Source: an uncultured Ruminococcus sp. (GTDB lineage Bacteria > Bacillota > Clostridia > Oscillospirales > Acutalibacteraceae). From it: a DNA stretch of 12,212 nt. Shown here piece by piece: positions 1 to 6,382 of this stretch. The stretch spans positions 1 through 12,212 of the forward strand of contig CADBSZ010000048.1 of NCBI GenBank assembly GCA_902797525.1, read 5' to 3'. The notes under the pieces were generated by a model. That model searched no databases. It saw nothing but the letters and a program-made list of their open reading frames with translations, and had not been told where the DNA came from. Position 1 is the stretch's first letter. The number at the start of each line of letters is the position of its first letter. Made by a program: the position numbers and the translations under genes.

Positions 1-707
1 GCGGTTTCTTCCGGAATCTCGTAGTGTTCGCTGTGCATTTTGTGGTTGGTCACGTCGTCCACCTTGACTGGACGGAAGGTCCCGAGACCGACATGCAGGG
101 TGACGTAGGCGATTTTCACGCCCTTCGCGCGCAGCCTGTCCATCAGCTCCTGTGTAAAATGCAGTCCTGCGGTGGGCGCGGCGGCGGAGCCCAACTCATG
201 GCTGTAAACCGTCTGGTAGCGCTCCTTGTCCTTGAGCTCCTCGGTGATATAGTGGGCAAGCGGCATTTGTCCGATTTTGTCCAGCGTCGCGAAAAAGCTT
301 TCGTCGCAGTCAAAATCCACAATGCGGTTTCCGTCGTCCTTCACCTCGGCAACCGTTGCGGTTAAAATGCCGTCGCCAAAGCTGAATCGCGCGCCCTCGC
401 GCGCCTTTTTGCCGGGCTTGCAAAGGGTTTCCCAGCGGTTGCCGCTAATTTGCTTTAATAACAAAAATTCCACACGCGCGCCGGTTTCATTCTTAATGCC
501 GTAAATACGTGCCGGCAGCACGCGCGAGTCGTTTGCAACAATCAAATCGCCCTCGTGCAAATAGTCGATGATGTCATAAAAATGCTTGTGTGTGATTTCG
601 CCGCTTTGACGGTCAAGCACAAGCAGTCGTGAGCTGTCGCGCGGCTCCACCGGCGTCTGCGCAATCAGCTCTTTGGGTAAATCATAGTAAAAATCGCTTG
701 TTTTCAT
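1..707 (-). CDS. queA: S-adenosylmethionine:tRNA ribosyltransferase-isomerase, N-terminal 235 residues (cut by window start)
   Basis: QueA transfers and isomerises the ribosyl group of S-adenosylmethionine onto 7-aminomethyl-7-deazaguanine at the wobble position of GUN tRNAs, giving epoxyqueuosine; it acts in the cytoplasm. The reading frame starts at ATG 707-705 on the minus strand, with AAAGGA about 8 bases upstream, and is still open at base 1. The family is about 340 residues long, so roughly the last hundred are missing. Family features seen: N-terminal YYDLPKELIAQTPVEPRDSSR (first 27 residues), VANDSRVLPARIYG (57-70), GSAAAPTAGLHFT (173-185) and VTLHVGLGTFRPV (202-214), all close to the QueA consensus. 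It diverges from the asd operon across a 404-base gap. Tgt and other queuosine genes would lie outside the window, if linked at all. Identification is secure; no defect is seen in the visible part. Confidence 0.96.
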   Translation of the reverse strand, partial: MKTSDFYYDLPKELIAQTPVEPRDSSRLLVLDRQSGEITHKHFYDIIDYLHEGDLIVANDSRVLPARIYGIKNETGARVEFLLLKQISGNRWETLCKPGKKAREGARFSFGDGILTATVAEVKDDGNRIVDFDCDESFFATLDKIGQMPLAHYITEELKDKERYQTVYSHELGSAAAPTAGLHFTQELMDRLRAKGVKIAYVTLHVGLGTFRPVKVDDVTNHKMHSEHYEIPEET

Positions 708-745
708 ATTATCATTCCTTTGTTTAACGGCTCGTGGTTCGTGGT

Positions 746-771
746 ATTTTAACATCAAATTATCTTGTCAA
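746..771 (-). promoter_or_regulatory. Possible queA promoter (weak)
   Basis: Read on the minus strand there is a perfect TTGACA (771-766) followed by TAAAAT (751-746), about 40 bases upstream of the queA start. The spacer is only 14 bases, well short of the usual 16-18, so this is a tentative call. An alternative uses GATAAT further upstream with a poor -35. No better pair was found by eye. Confidence 0.25.
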
Positions 772-945
772 ATCGTCTGAATTGACAGCGCGGTTTCACG
801 GCAGGGCAACACCCGCCCCGGCAACACAAGAAGAAATGGTATTACACGCCGTTTATCCGGCGTTTCATTAAATCTGTGCTATCCAAAGGTGCACTGCCCT
901 CCCGCGGCAACGGGTTACAGTGTTGACATACTTTACTTAAAATAA

Positions 946-974
946 TTGACAATAAAACCATAAGATGATATATT
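946..974 (+). promoter_or_regulatory. Sigma-A promoter of the asd-dapA-dapB operon
   Basis: TTGACA (946-951) matches the -35 consensus exactly; after a 17-base spacer comes TATATT (969-974), a 5/6 match to the -10 box, in AT-rich surroundings. Transcription would begin near 981 and leave an untranslated leader of about 130 bases before asd. A second perfect TTGACA lies at 923-928 but has no -10 box at a suitable distance. Confidence 0.65.
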
Positions 975-1010
975 ATATAGTAGGGTAATTTGGAAATCAC
1001 TCTATATTTT

Positions 1011-1081
1011 GCGGTTGACGATAAATCATCAAGCACTTTATCTATCATATTATATTTTTTCGAATATGGCAACCGCTTTTT
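1011..1081 (+). promoter_or_regulatory. Candidate structured RNA or attenuator in the asd leader
   Basis: GCGGTTG (1011-1017) is the exact inverse of CAACCGC (1070-1076), which is followed directly by five T (1077-1081). Inside the closed loop two further exact pairings fit side by side: GATAAA (1020-1025) with TTTATC (1037-1042), and CATATT (1046-1051) with AATATG (1063-1068). This draws a compact three-way junction capped by a GC-rich closing helix and a T run, 30 bases before the asd start codon. The inner helices are AT-only or nearly so and would be weak alone. It matches no riboswitch class I know: it is far too short for the lysine riboswitch and lacks the purine-riboswitch core. Function is inference from position and fold. 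Confidence 0.3.
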
Positions 1082-1111
1082 GAAAATTTGTTTAAATCGG
1101 AGGAATCGACA

Positions 1112-2197
1112 GTGAGAAAGTTTAATGTTGGAATCATCGGAGCTACCGGCATGGTAGGACAGCGCTTTGCGCTTTTGCTCGAGAACCATCCTTGGTTTGA
1201 GGTAACCGCGCTTGCCGCCAGCGCCAGAAGCGCAGGCAAAAAGTACGGCGACGTCGTAGAGGGCAGATGGCACATGGCAACTGCACTCCCCGAAAAATAC
1301 AAGGACATGGTTATCATGGACGCGGAGAACGTTGAAGAAGTTGCCGCTAAGGTTGATTTCTGCTTCTGCGCCGTAAACATGAAAAAGGACGAAATCCGCG
1401 CTCTCGAGGAAAAATACGCCAAGGCTGAATGCCCGATTGTGTCCAACAACTCGGCTCACCGCTTCACGCCCGACGTTCCCATGGTTATTCCGGAAATCAA
1501 CGCCGATCACATCAAAATCATCGAAGCGCAGAGAAAGCGTCTTGGCACCAAGCGCGGCTTTGTGGCTGTTAAGTCCAACTGCTCGCTTCAAAGCTACGTT
1601 CCCGCCATCGCACCTTTAAAGGAGCTGGGCGTAGACAAGGTTCTCGCGTGCACCTATCAGGCAATTTCCGGCGCCGGCAAAACCTTTAAGACTTGGCCCG
1701 AGATGATCGACAACCTCATTCCGTACATCGGCGGCGAGGAAGAAAAGTCCGAAAAAGAGCCCCTCAAAATCTGGGGACACATCGAAAACGGTGAGATTGT
1801 TCCCACCGACGACATCGCCATCACTTCACAGTGCCTGCGCGTTCCCGTGTCTGACGGCCACACAGCGGCAGTGTTCATGTCCTTTAAGGACGGCGTGAAA
1901 AAGCCCTCTGTTGACGAAATCATCAGCATTTGGGAAAACTTCAAGGGCAGGGCGCAGGAGCTTGCGCTTCCCAGCGCGCCCAAGCAGTTCCTCCATTACT
2001 TCACCGAGCCCGACCGTCCGCAGATTAAATCAGAGCGTAATCTCGAAAACGGCATGGCGGTTTCGGTCGGCAGACTCAGAGAGGACACCCAGTACGACTA
2101 CAAGTTCGTGTGCATGTCCCACAACACATTAAGAGGCGCAGCAGGCGGCGCGGTTCTTCTTGCCGAGCTTCTCTGCGCGGAAGGCTATATGGATTAA
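1112..2197 (+). CDS. asd: Aspartate-semialdehyde dehydrogenase, archaeal/fungal type
   Basis: Asd reduces L-4-aspartyl phosphate with NADPH to L-aspartate 4-semialdehyde, the branch point for lysine/diaminopimelate, threonine and methionine. The protein has 361 residues. The start is taken as GTG 1112, because CGGAGGA at 1098-1104 sits 7-8 bases before it; an ATG at 1088 in the same frame has no binding site and lies before this one. Features seen: NADP-binding GATGMVG (10-16), SNNSAHRF (111-118), the catalytic cysteine C157 in KSNCSLQ, YQAISGAG (182-189), and LRVPVSDGHTA (242-252) with the substrate-binding arginine R243 and catalytic histidine H250. These forms, in particular RVPVSDGH and the pattern around the cysteine, fit the archaeal/yeast subclass rather than the E. 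coli type. dapA follows after 24 bases, so this is the first gene of a lysine/diaminopimelate operon. Confidence 0.95.
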   Translation: MRKFNVGIIGATGMVGQRFALLLENHPWFEVTALAASARSAGKKYGDVVEGRWHMATALPEKYKDMVIMDAENVEEVAAKVDFCFCAVNMKKDEIRALEEKYAKAECPIVSNNSAHRFTPDVPMVIPEINADHIKIIEAQRKRLGTKRGFVAVKSNCSLQSYVPAIAPLKELGVDKVLACTYQAISGAGKTFKTWPEMIDNLIPYIGGEEEKSEKEPLKIWGHIENGEIVPTDDIAITSQCLRVPVSDGHTAAVFMSFKDGVKKPSVDEIISIWENFKGRAQELALPSAPKQFLHYFTEPDRPQIKSERNLENGMAVSVGRLREDTQYDYKFVCMSHNTLRGAAGGAVLLAELLCAEGYMD

Positions 2198-2221
2198 TCT
2201 AAAACAATACGGAGGCGTATT

Positions 2222-3124
2222 ATGGCTAACCCAATTTTCACAGGTTCGGGTGTCGCGCTGATTACACCCATGAACTCAGACGGTTCTGTCAATTATCAGG
2301 CGCTCGGCGATTTGCTTGAGTTCCATGTTGCGAACAAAACCGACGCGATTATCGCCTGCGGAACCACAGGCGAGGCGGCGACCCTTTCCGAAAAAGAGCA
2401 TCTTGAGGTGCTCGCGTTTACCACCGAAAAAATCAACGGCAGAATTCCCGTTATCGCTGGCACCGGCAGCAACGACACCGCCTTTGCGGTTATGCTGTCC
2501 AAGGAAGCGCAGAAATTCGGCGTTGACGCGCTGCTGACCGTTACTCCTTACTACAACAAAACCTCACAGGCAGGCCTTGTCAAGCACTTCAACGTGATTG
2601 CCGACGCGGTCGATTTGCCGATTATTCTCTACAACGTTCCTTCAAGAACCGGCTGCAACATCAAGCCCAAAACCTATGAGGAGCTGTGCAAGCATCCGAA
2701 CATCGTTGCGGCAAAGGAAGCCAGCGGCGACATTTCACAGGTTGCGCTGATTCGCTCACTCTGCGGCGACAAGCTCGACATCTATTCCGGCAACGATGAC
2801 CAAACCGTTCCGTTTATGTCGCTCGGCGCACTGGGCGTAATCTCCGTTTTCGCGAACATCTGCCCGACCGAAATGCATGACATCTGCCGTCTTTGCCTCG
2901 ACAATGACTTTGCGCAGGCACAAAAGCTGCATTTCCACTATATTGAGCTGATGAACATTATGTTCAGCGACGTCAACCCGATTCCCGTCAAGACCGCTAT
3001 GAACCTCTTTGGCTTTGACGCGGGCGAGTGCCGTCTGCCGCTCGTTCCCATGAGCGCCGCGGCGTACCACAACCTCAAGGATTGTCTGGCAAAGTACGAT
3101 TTGTTGGATAAATATACAAAATAA
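2222..3124 (+). CDS. dapA: 4-hydroxy-tetrahydrodipicolinate synthase
   Basis: DapA condenses pyruvate with aspartate semialdehyde to (2S,4S)-4-hydroxy-2,3,4,5-tetrahydrodipicolinate, the first committed step to diaminopimelate and lysine. It is a cytoplasmic class I aldolase-fold enzyme, usually a homotetramer. The 300 residues match the family length. Features seen: GTTGE at 47-51 (pyruvate carboxylate and proton-relay threonine T48), the YY pair at 110-111, catalytic tyrosine Y137 in LYNVPSRTG, substrate-binding R142, and Schiff-base lysine K165 in VAAKEASGD, followed by YSGND (188-192). The start ATG 2222 has GGAGG at 2211-2215, 6 bases upstream. It directly uses the product of the asd gene before it and supplies dapB after it. 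Confidence 0.97.
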   Translation: MANPIFTGSGVALITPMNSDGSVNYQALGDLLEFHVANKTDAIIACGTTGEAATLSEKEHLEVLAFTTEKINGRIPVIAGTGSNDTAFAVMLSKEAQKFGVDALLTVTPYYNKTSQAGLVKHFNVIADAVDLPIILYNVPSRTGCNIKPKTYEELCKHPNIVAAKEASGDISQVALIRSLCGDKLDIYSGNDDQTVPFMSLGALGVISVFANICPTEMHDICRLCLDNDFAQAQKLHFHYIELMNIMFSDVNPIPVKTAMNLFGFDAGECRLPLVPMSAAAYHNLKDCLAKYDLLDKYTK

Positions 3125-3140
3125 TCAAATCATATGTTGG

Positions 3141-3166
3141 AAGGGCGTGCGTTGCACGCCTTTCTT
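3141..3166 (+). terminator. Hairpin with short T-rich tail between dapA and dapB (partial terminator or processing site)
   Basis: GGCGTGC (3144-3150), loop GTT, GCACGCC (3154-3160) make a perfect 7-bp GC-rich stem, which AAG/TTT at its base extends to about 10 bp. The tail TTTCTT (3161-3166) is broken by a C, so termination is probably partial. It lies 17 bases after the dapA stop and before the dapB ribosome binding site, where it could set the dapA:dapB ratio or protect the upstream mRNA end. Confidence 0.55.
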
Positions 3167-3193
3167 ATCACAAAAGATAAGGAAGTGTAAATA

Positions 3194-3955
3194 ATGACGA
3201 AGATTGCCATAGTCGGCTGCAACGGCAAAATGGGCGCTTTTGTGGCGCGGGCGGTAAAGGAGCACCCCTCGTGCGAAACGCTGTTCGGCGTTGACGCGTT
3301 CGGCGAAAGCAGCTACGATTTTCCCGTATACAAAGCCTTTGACGAGGCGGTTGAAAAGCCCGATGTTATCGTCGATTTTTCCAATCCTGCCGCGCTTGAC
3401 GGCATGCTCGGCTACGCGGTAAAAAACAGCGTTCCGTGCGTGATTTGCACCACCGGCTATTCCACTGAACAAGTCGCGCAGATTAAGGCGGCGGCAGAAA
3501 AAACAGCTGTTTTTTATTCGGGCAACATGTCGCTCGGCATCAATTTGCTGATTGAGCTTTCCAAGCAGGCGGCAAAGGTGCTCGGCAGCAGCTTTGACAT
3601 CGAAATCGTGGAAAAGCACCATAACCTCAAGGTTGACGCTCCCAGCGGCACCGCGCTGATGATTGCCGACGGCATTTCCGAAACGCTTGAGCAGGAGCCG
3701 CAGTATGTTTATGACAGGCACGCCGCGCGCAAAAAGCGCTCCAAAAATGAAATCGGCATTCACTCCGTCCGCGGCGGTACCATTGTCGGCGAGCACGAGG
3801 TGATTTTTGCAGGTCACGACGAGGTGGTTACCATCAGCCATCAGGCGCAGTCCAAGGAGGTTTTTGCAGTCGGCGCGGTTAACGCCGCGGCATTCCTCGC
3901 CGGTCAAACAGCCGGCATGTACAGCATGAGCGATTTGCTGGCAGAAAAATTTTAA
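3194..3955 (+). CDS. dapB: 4-hydroxy-tetrahydrodipicolinate reductase
   Basis: DapB reduces the DapA product with NAD(P)H to tetrahydrodipicolinate, which later enzymes turn into diaminopimelate. The 253-residue length is normal. Features seen: Rossmann nucleotide-binding VGCNGKMG (7-14), VDFSNPAAL (60-68), CTTGYS (85-90), SGNMSLGIN (109-117), and the substrate signature EKHHNLKVDAPSGTA (140-154), in which H142 corresponds to the catalytic histidine and K146 to the substrate lysine of the E. coli enzyme. RGGTIVGEHEV follows. The ATG at 3194 has AAGGAAG at 3179-3185. It is the last gene of the operon and is closed by the terminator at 3971-3997. Later pathway genes (dapL or dapD/E/F, lysA) are not in the window. 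Confidence 0.97.
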   Translation: MTKIAIVGCNGKMGAFVARAVKEHPSCETLFGVDAFGESSYDFPVYKAFDEAVEKPDVIVDFSNPAALDGMLGYAVKNSVPCVICTTGYSTEQVAQIKAAAEKTAVFYSGNMSLGINLLIELSKQAAKVLGSSFDIEIVEKHHNLKVDAPSGTALMIADGISETLEQEPQYVYDRHAARKKRSKNEIGIHSVRGGTIVGEHEVIFAGHDEVVTISHQAQSKEVFAVGAVNAAAFLAGQTAGMYSMSDLLAEKF

Positions 3956-3970
3956 TGCTTTTAACTTTTT

Positions 3971-3997
3971 GAGGTCGGGTTTCCCGGCCTCTTTTTT
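3971..3997 (+). terminator. Intrinsic terminator of asd-dapA-dapB
   Basis: GAGGTCGGG (3971-3979), loop TTT, CCCGGCCTC (3983-3991) form a 9-bp stem with one G-U pair, followed by six T (3992-3997). It begins 15 bases after the dapB stop. Confidence 0.93.
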
Positions 3998-4073
3998 GGT
4001 TGGGACGAACGCCGTCAACTCAAAAAACATAGAATATAGCGTAGGAATAGAATCTTACAGATGAGGTGAAACA

Positions 4074-4298
4074 ATGAAGAATATCATTACCTTCGCGTCC
4101 GTGACGAATGCTATGAAGGCGCGCGAGCTGCTGCGCCGTCACAATATTCCTTCGCGCATGATTCGCACGCCGGCAAAGCTGAGAAAAGGCTCCTGCGGCT
4201 ACAGCCTTGCCGTCGGACGCGATTTTGAAAAAGCAACACAGCTGATTGTTAATCACAACATTCCCTATAAAGGCATTTACGCCGATGATGCCCGGTGA
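4074..4298 (+). CDS. DUF3343 family protein (putative Se/S carrier-like)
   Basis: This 74-residue protein resembles the DUF3343 family (Pfam PF11823, named putative Se/S carrier protein-like): an N-terminal strand KNIITFASVTNAMKARELL, then NIPSRMIRTPAKL, and the family's small-residue motif RKGSCGYSL at 37-45 containing its only cysteine, C41. These proteins are compact alpha/beta domains without membrane segments. GAGGTG at 4063-4068 serves the ATG at 4074. The stop TGA (4296-4298) overlaps the GTG start of the following cysteine desulfurase, so the two are probably translationally coupled. By inference it accepts sulfur or selenium from the desulfurase on C41; the acceptor is unknown. I found no clear promoter in the 76 bases after the preceding terminator, although one should be there. 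Confidence 0.85.
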   Translation: MKNIITFASVTNAMKARELLRRHNIPSRMIRTPAKLRKGSCGYSLAVGRDFEKATQLIVNHNIPYKGIYADDAR

Positions 4299-5482
4299 TA
4301 TATTTTGACAACGGCGCCACCACCTTTCCAAAACCGGCGTCGGTGGTGCGCGCGGTCAACAGCGTAATGCAGAACACCGGCGCCAACCCGGGGCGCAGCG
4401 GTCACCGCATGTCGCTGCAGGCGGCGCAAATCATGTATGACTGCCGCAAAAACGCCGCGCGGCTGTTTGGGCTCGGCGAACCCGAAAACATTATCTTCAC
4501 ACAAAACTGCACTGCCGCGCTTAATACCGTCATCAAAGGCGTGCTCAAAAGGGGAGACCACGCCGTCATTTCCTCGCTTGAGCATAACGCCGTCGTCCGT
4601 CCGCTCGAGCATATGAAGCGATACGGCGTGACCTATTCCGTTGCGGATTATGTTGAGGGCGATGACGACGCAACGCTGAACAATTTTCGAAAAGCCATTC
4701 AAGCCAACACAAAATTAGTCGTGTGTACCGGCGCGTCAAACGTGTTCGGCATGCGCCTTCCGGTGGAGCGCCTTGCCGCGATGTGCCGTATTTATCATAT
4801 CTTATTCTGCGTTGACGCCGCGCAAACGGCAGGTGTTGTTCCCGTAAACATGCAGGACAGCGGCATCGACTTTTTGTGTACGGCAGGCCACAAGGGTCTT
4901 TACGGTCCGATGGGTACGGGCATTCTTGCCGTTAACAGCGATATTCATCCCGACAGCCTGATGCAGGGCGGCACGGGCAGCATGTCCATGAGCCTGCAAC
5001 AGCCCGAAACCCTGCCCGACAAATACGAAAGCGGCACGCCGAATCTGCCCGGCATCGCAGGACTGAACGAAGGCATCAGGTTTGTACTTGCAAGGGGAGA
5101 GCAGAAGCTTTTAAATGACGAAATCCGCAAAGCACAGCGGCTTTTTGACGGACTTTCACACCTTCCGGGAGTAATTCTATACACCGAAAGACCTGCAATT
5201 AATACGCACACACCGGTTATTTCCTTTAATATTCAAAACCACGACAGCGAGGAGGTCGCCGCACTGCTGGGCGACCGCTTTAATATCGCTGTGCGCGCCG
5301 GGCTTCACTGCGCGCCGCTCGCACACCGTTTTTATCACACAGAGGACAGCGGAACGGTACGCGCGGTGATGTCCGCCTTCACAAAACCGGTACAAATTGA
5401 GTATTTTATCTCCTCGGTGAATAAAATTATAAAACTTCTTCCCAAAAAGGTTGCAATCGAGGATAAAAATGTGCTAAAATAA
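4295..5482 (+). CDS. Cysteine desulfurase family protein (class V aminotransferase, PLP-dependent)
   Basis: Enzymes of this family use pyridoxal phosphate to take sulfur (or selenium) from L-cysteine (or selenocysteine) as an enzyme-bound persulfide. The protein has 395 residues. Seen: IYFDNGATTFPKP at the N-terminus, LEHNA (95-99; H97 stacks on the cofactor), VDAAQ (173-177; D174 and Q177 bind the cofactor), cofactor lysine K200 in TAGHKGLYG, QGGTG (224-228), ESGTPN (245-250), and the catalytic cysteine C339 in RAGLHCAPLAH. It looks closest to the subfamily annotated TIGR01977 (EGGT type), related to SufS/CsdA. The start is GTG 4295, inside GTGA shared with the upstream stop. The DUF3343 partner, not SufU or IscU, is beside it, so a role other than bulk Fe-S assembly (for example selenium handling) is possible but unproven. 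The last codons overlap a possible cdaA promoter. Confidence 0.9.
   Translation: MIYFDNGATTFPKPASVVRAVNSVMQNTGANPGRSGHRMSLQAAQIMYDCRKNAARLFGLGEPENIIFTQNCTAALNTVIKGVLKRGDHAVISSLEHNAVVRPLEHMKRYGVTYSVADYVEGDDDATLNNFRKAIQANTKLVVCTGASNVFGMRLPVERLAAMCRIYHILFCVDAAQTAGVVPVNMQDSGIDFLCTAGHKGLYGPMGTGILAVNSDIHPDSLMQGGTGSMSMSLQQPETLPDKYESGTPNLPGIAGLNEGIRFVLARGEQKLLNDEIRKAQRLFDGLSHLPGVILYTERPAINTHTPVISFNIQNHDSEEVAALLGDRFNIAVRAGLHCAPLAHRFYHTEDSGTVRAVMSAFTKPVQIEYFISSVNKIIKLLPKKVAIEDKNVLK
5451..5480 (+). promoter_or_regulatory. Possible cdaA-cdaR promoter inside the end of the desulfurase gene
   Basis: TTGCAA (5451-5456) is followed after 18 bases by TAAAAT (5475-5480), preceded by TG at 5472-5473 to give an extended -10 (TGCTAAAAT). 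Transcription would start near 5487, giving a leader of about 35 bases. There is no terminator between the desulfurase and cdaA, so read-through is also expected. Confidence 0.45.
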
Positions 5483-5521
5483 AAAAGTAAATATAAATCC
5501 GAAGTTGAAAGGAGGATGTTC

Positions 5522-6382
5522 ATGGAAATATTTGATAACCTTTGGTCAATCGTCAAAACGGTTCAGTTCCGCGACGTCATTGATATTTTGGCGATTGCGC
5601 TGATTATTTTCGGAGTGTTCCGTTTAATCCGTGAAACCAGAGCCGTGCAGCTGCTCAAGGGCTTGCTGTTGCTGCTGGTTGTTTACATCCTCTCGTCTGT
5701 TTTCAATCTTGTCATGCTGTCAACCTTGCTTCGCGCGTTTTTTGAGGCGTCGGTTGTCATTATCACGGTGATTTTTCAGCCCGAAATCCGCAAGGCGCTT
5801 GAGCAGGTCGGCAGAAATAAAAACTGGAAAAAATATATCCGTATTTTCTCCAAATACGGAAAAAGCGACGAATGGGAAAAGGCAGTGCACAAGTCGATTA
5901 TCGACGCCGCCGACACCTCCGTCATATTCTCGCGTTCGCGCACCGGCGCGCTGCTTGTTTTCGAGCGTGAAACCATGCTCTCCGACATTGCTTCAACCGG
6001 TACCATTGTAGACGCGGAAACCTCCGTAGCGCTGTTCGGCAACATCTTCTTCAACAAAGCGCCGCTGCACGACGGCGCCAGCATTATCCGCGACGGCAAG
6101 CTGTTTGCCGCGGGCTGTATTTTGCCGCTGACAGCGAACAAAAACGTCGACATCAACCTCGGCACGCGCCATCGCGCCGCGCTCGGCATCAGCGAGCAAA
6201 GCGACGCGGTTGTGCTGGTTGTCAGCGAGGAAACAGGCGTCATCTCCCTTGCGGTTGAAGGTGAGCTGACACGCGAGTTTACGCGCGACCAGCTGATTCA
6301 AAAGCTCAACGAGCTGCTTCTGGGTGAAACGGAAGAGGACGAGAGCAAATACCGCCGGTTCAGAAAGGGGAGGAAAAAGTAG
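5522..6382 (+). CDS. cdaA: Membrane diadenylate cyclase CdaA
   Basis: CdaA joins two ATP into cyclic di-AMP, which controls potassium and osmolyte transport and cell-wall homeostasis in Firmicutes. Start choice: an ATG at 5516 directly abuts the ribosome binding site AAAGGAGG (5508-5515), leaving no spacing, whereas the in-frame ATG at 5522 has the ideal 6 bases; this gives 286 residues. Seen: three hydrophobic segments (about 18-37, 43-61 and 64-85), a linker with EIRKALEQVGR, then the DAC domain (about 115-250) with TGALLVFERE (141-150), the ATP/metal motif DGA (184-186 in APLHDGASII) and RHR (216-218 in GTRHRAALG). The tail is charged (EEDESKYRRFRKGRKK). Its TAG stop shares one base with the GTG of cdaR, its usual membrane partner. 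Confidence 0.96.
   Translation: MEIFDNLWSIVKTVQFRDVIDILAIALIIFGVFRLIRETRAVQLLKGLLLLLVVYILSSVFNLVMLSTLLRAFFEASVVIITVIFQPEIRKALEQVGRNKNWKKYIRIFSKYGKSDEWEKAVHKSIIDAADTSVIFSRSRTGALLVFERETMLSDIASTGTIVDAETSVALFGNIFFNKAPLHDGASIIRDGKLFAAGCILPLTANKNVDINLGTRHRAALGISEQSDAVVLVVSEETGVISLAVEGELTREFTRDQLIQKLNELLLGETEEDESKYRRFRKGRKK

Larger units (their letters stand above)
708..1111. other. Divergent intergenic region between queA and asd
   Basis: This 404-base stretch holds no credible gene. From left to right it contains the queA ribosome binding site and possible promoter, an inverted repeat TGTCAA-N10-TTGACA (766-787), a GC-rich block (about 788-922) with a direct repeat GGCAACAC at 805-812 and 820-827 and two hairpins (846-863 and 892-922), a sharp change to AT-rich sequence at about 923, a good sigma-A promoter (946-974), and a roughly 130-base AT-rich leader with a foldable element (1011-1081) before the asd start. 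Open frames here on the minus strand run antisense into asd and have no start signal or family resemblance. Confidence 0.7.

Noticed and set aside
846..863. Hairpin ACGCCG/CGGCGT as an intrinsic terminator
   Set aside because: Only TTT before a break (TTTCATT), and it lies between divergent genes where none is needed.
1066..1083. T-box-like TGGCAACCGC and a tiny leader peptide (MATAF) before asd
   Set aside because: No AGGG before TGG, no stem I features in the short leader, and the T run follows directly. The tiny frame has no ribosome binding site and no lysine, threonine or methionine run.
981..1111. Lysine riboswitch or purine riboswitch upstream of asd
   Set aside because: The leader is shorter than a lysine riboswitch with its expression platform and lacks its conserved core; the three-way junction lacks the conserved joining sequences of the purine class.
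842..1591. 249-residue open frame on the minus strand over asd and its leader
   Set aside because: Antisense to a clear asd gene, low-complexity shadow composition, no ribosome binding site, and no family resemblance.
3152..3181. Internal dapB promoter TTGCAC-N18-GATAAG
   Set aside because: Only 4/6 matches in each box, and the transcript would start after the dapB ribosome binding site.
3125..4030. 301-residue open frame on the minus strand over dapB
   Set aside because: Covers dapB exactly and runs through its terminator hairpin; it is a shadow of the GC-rich codon pattern.
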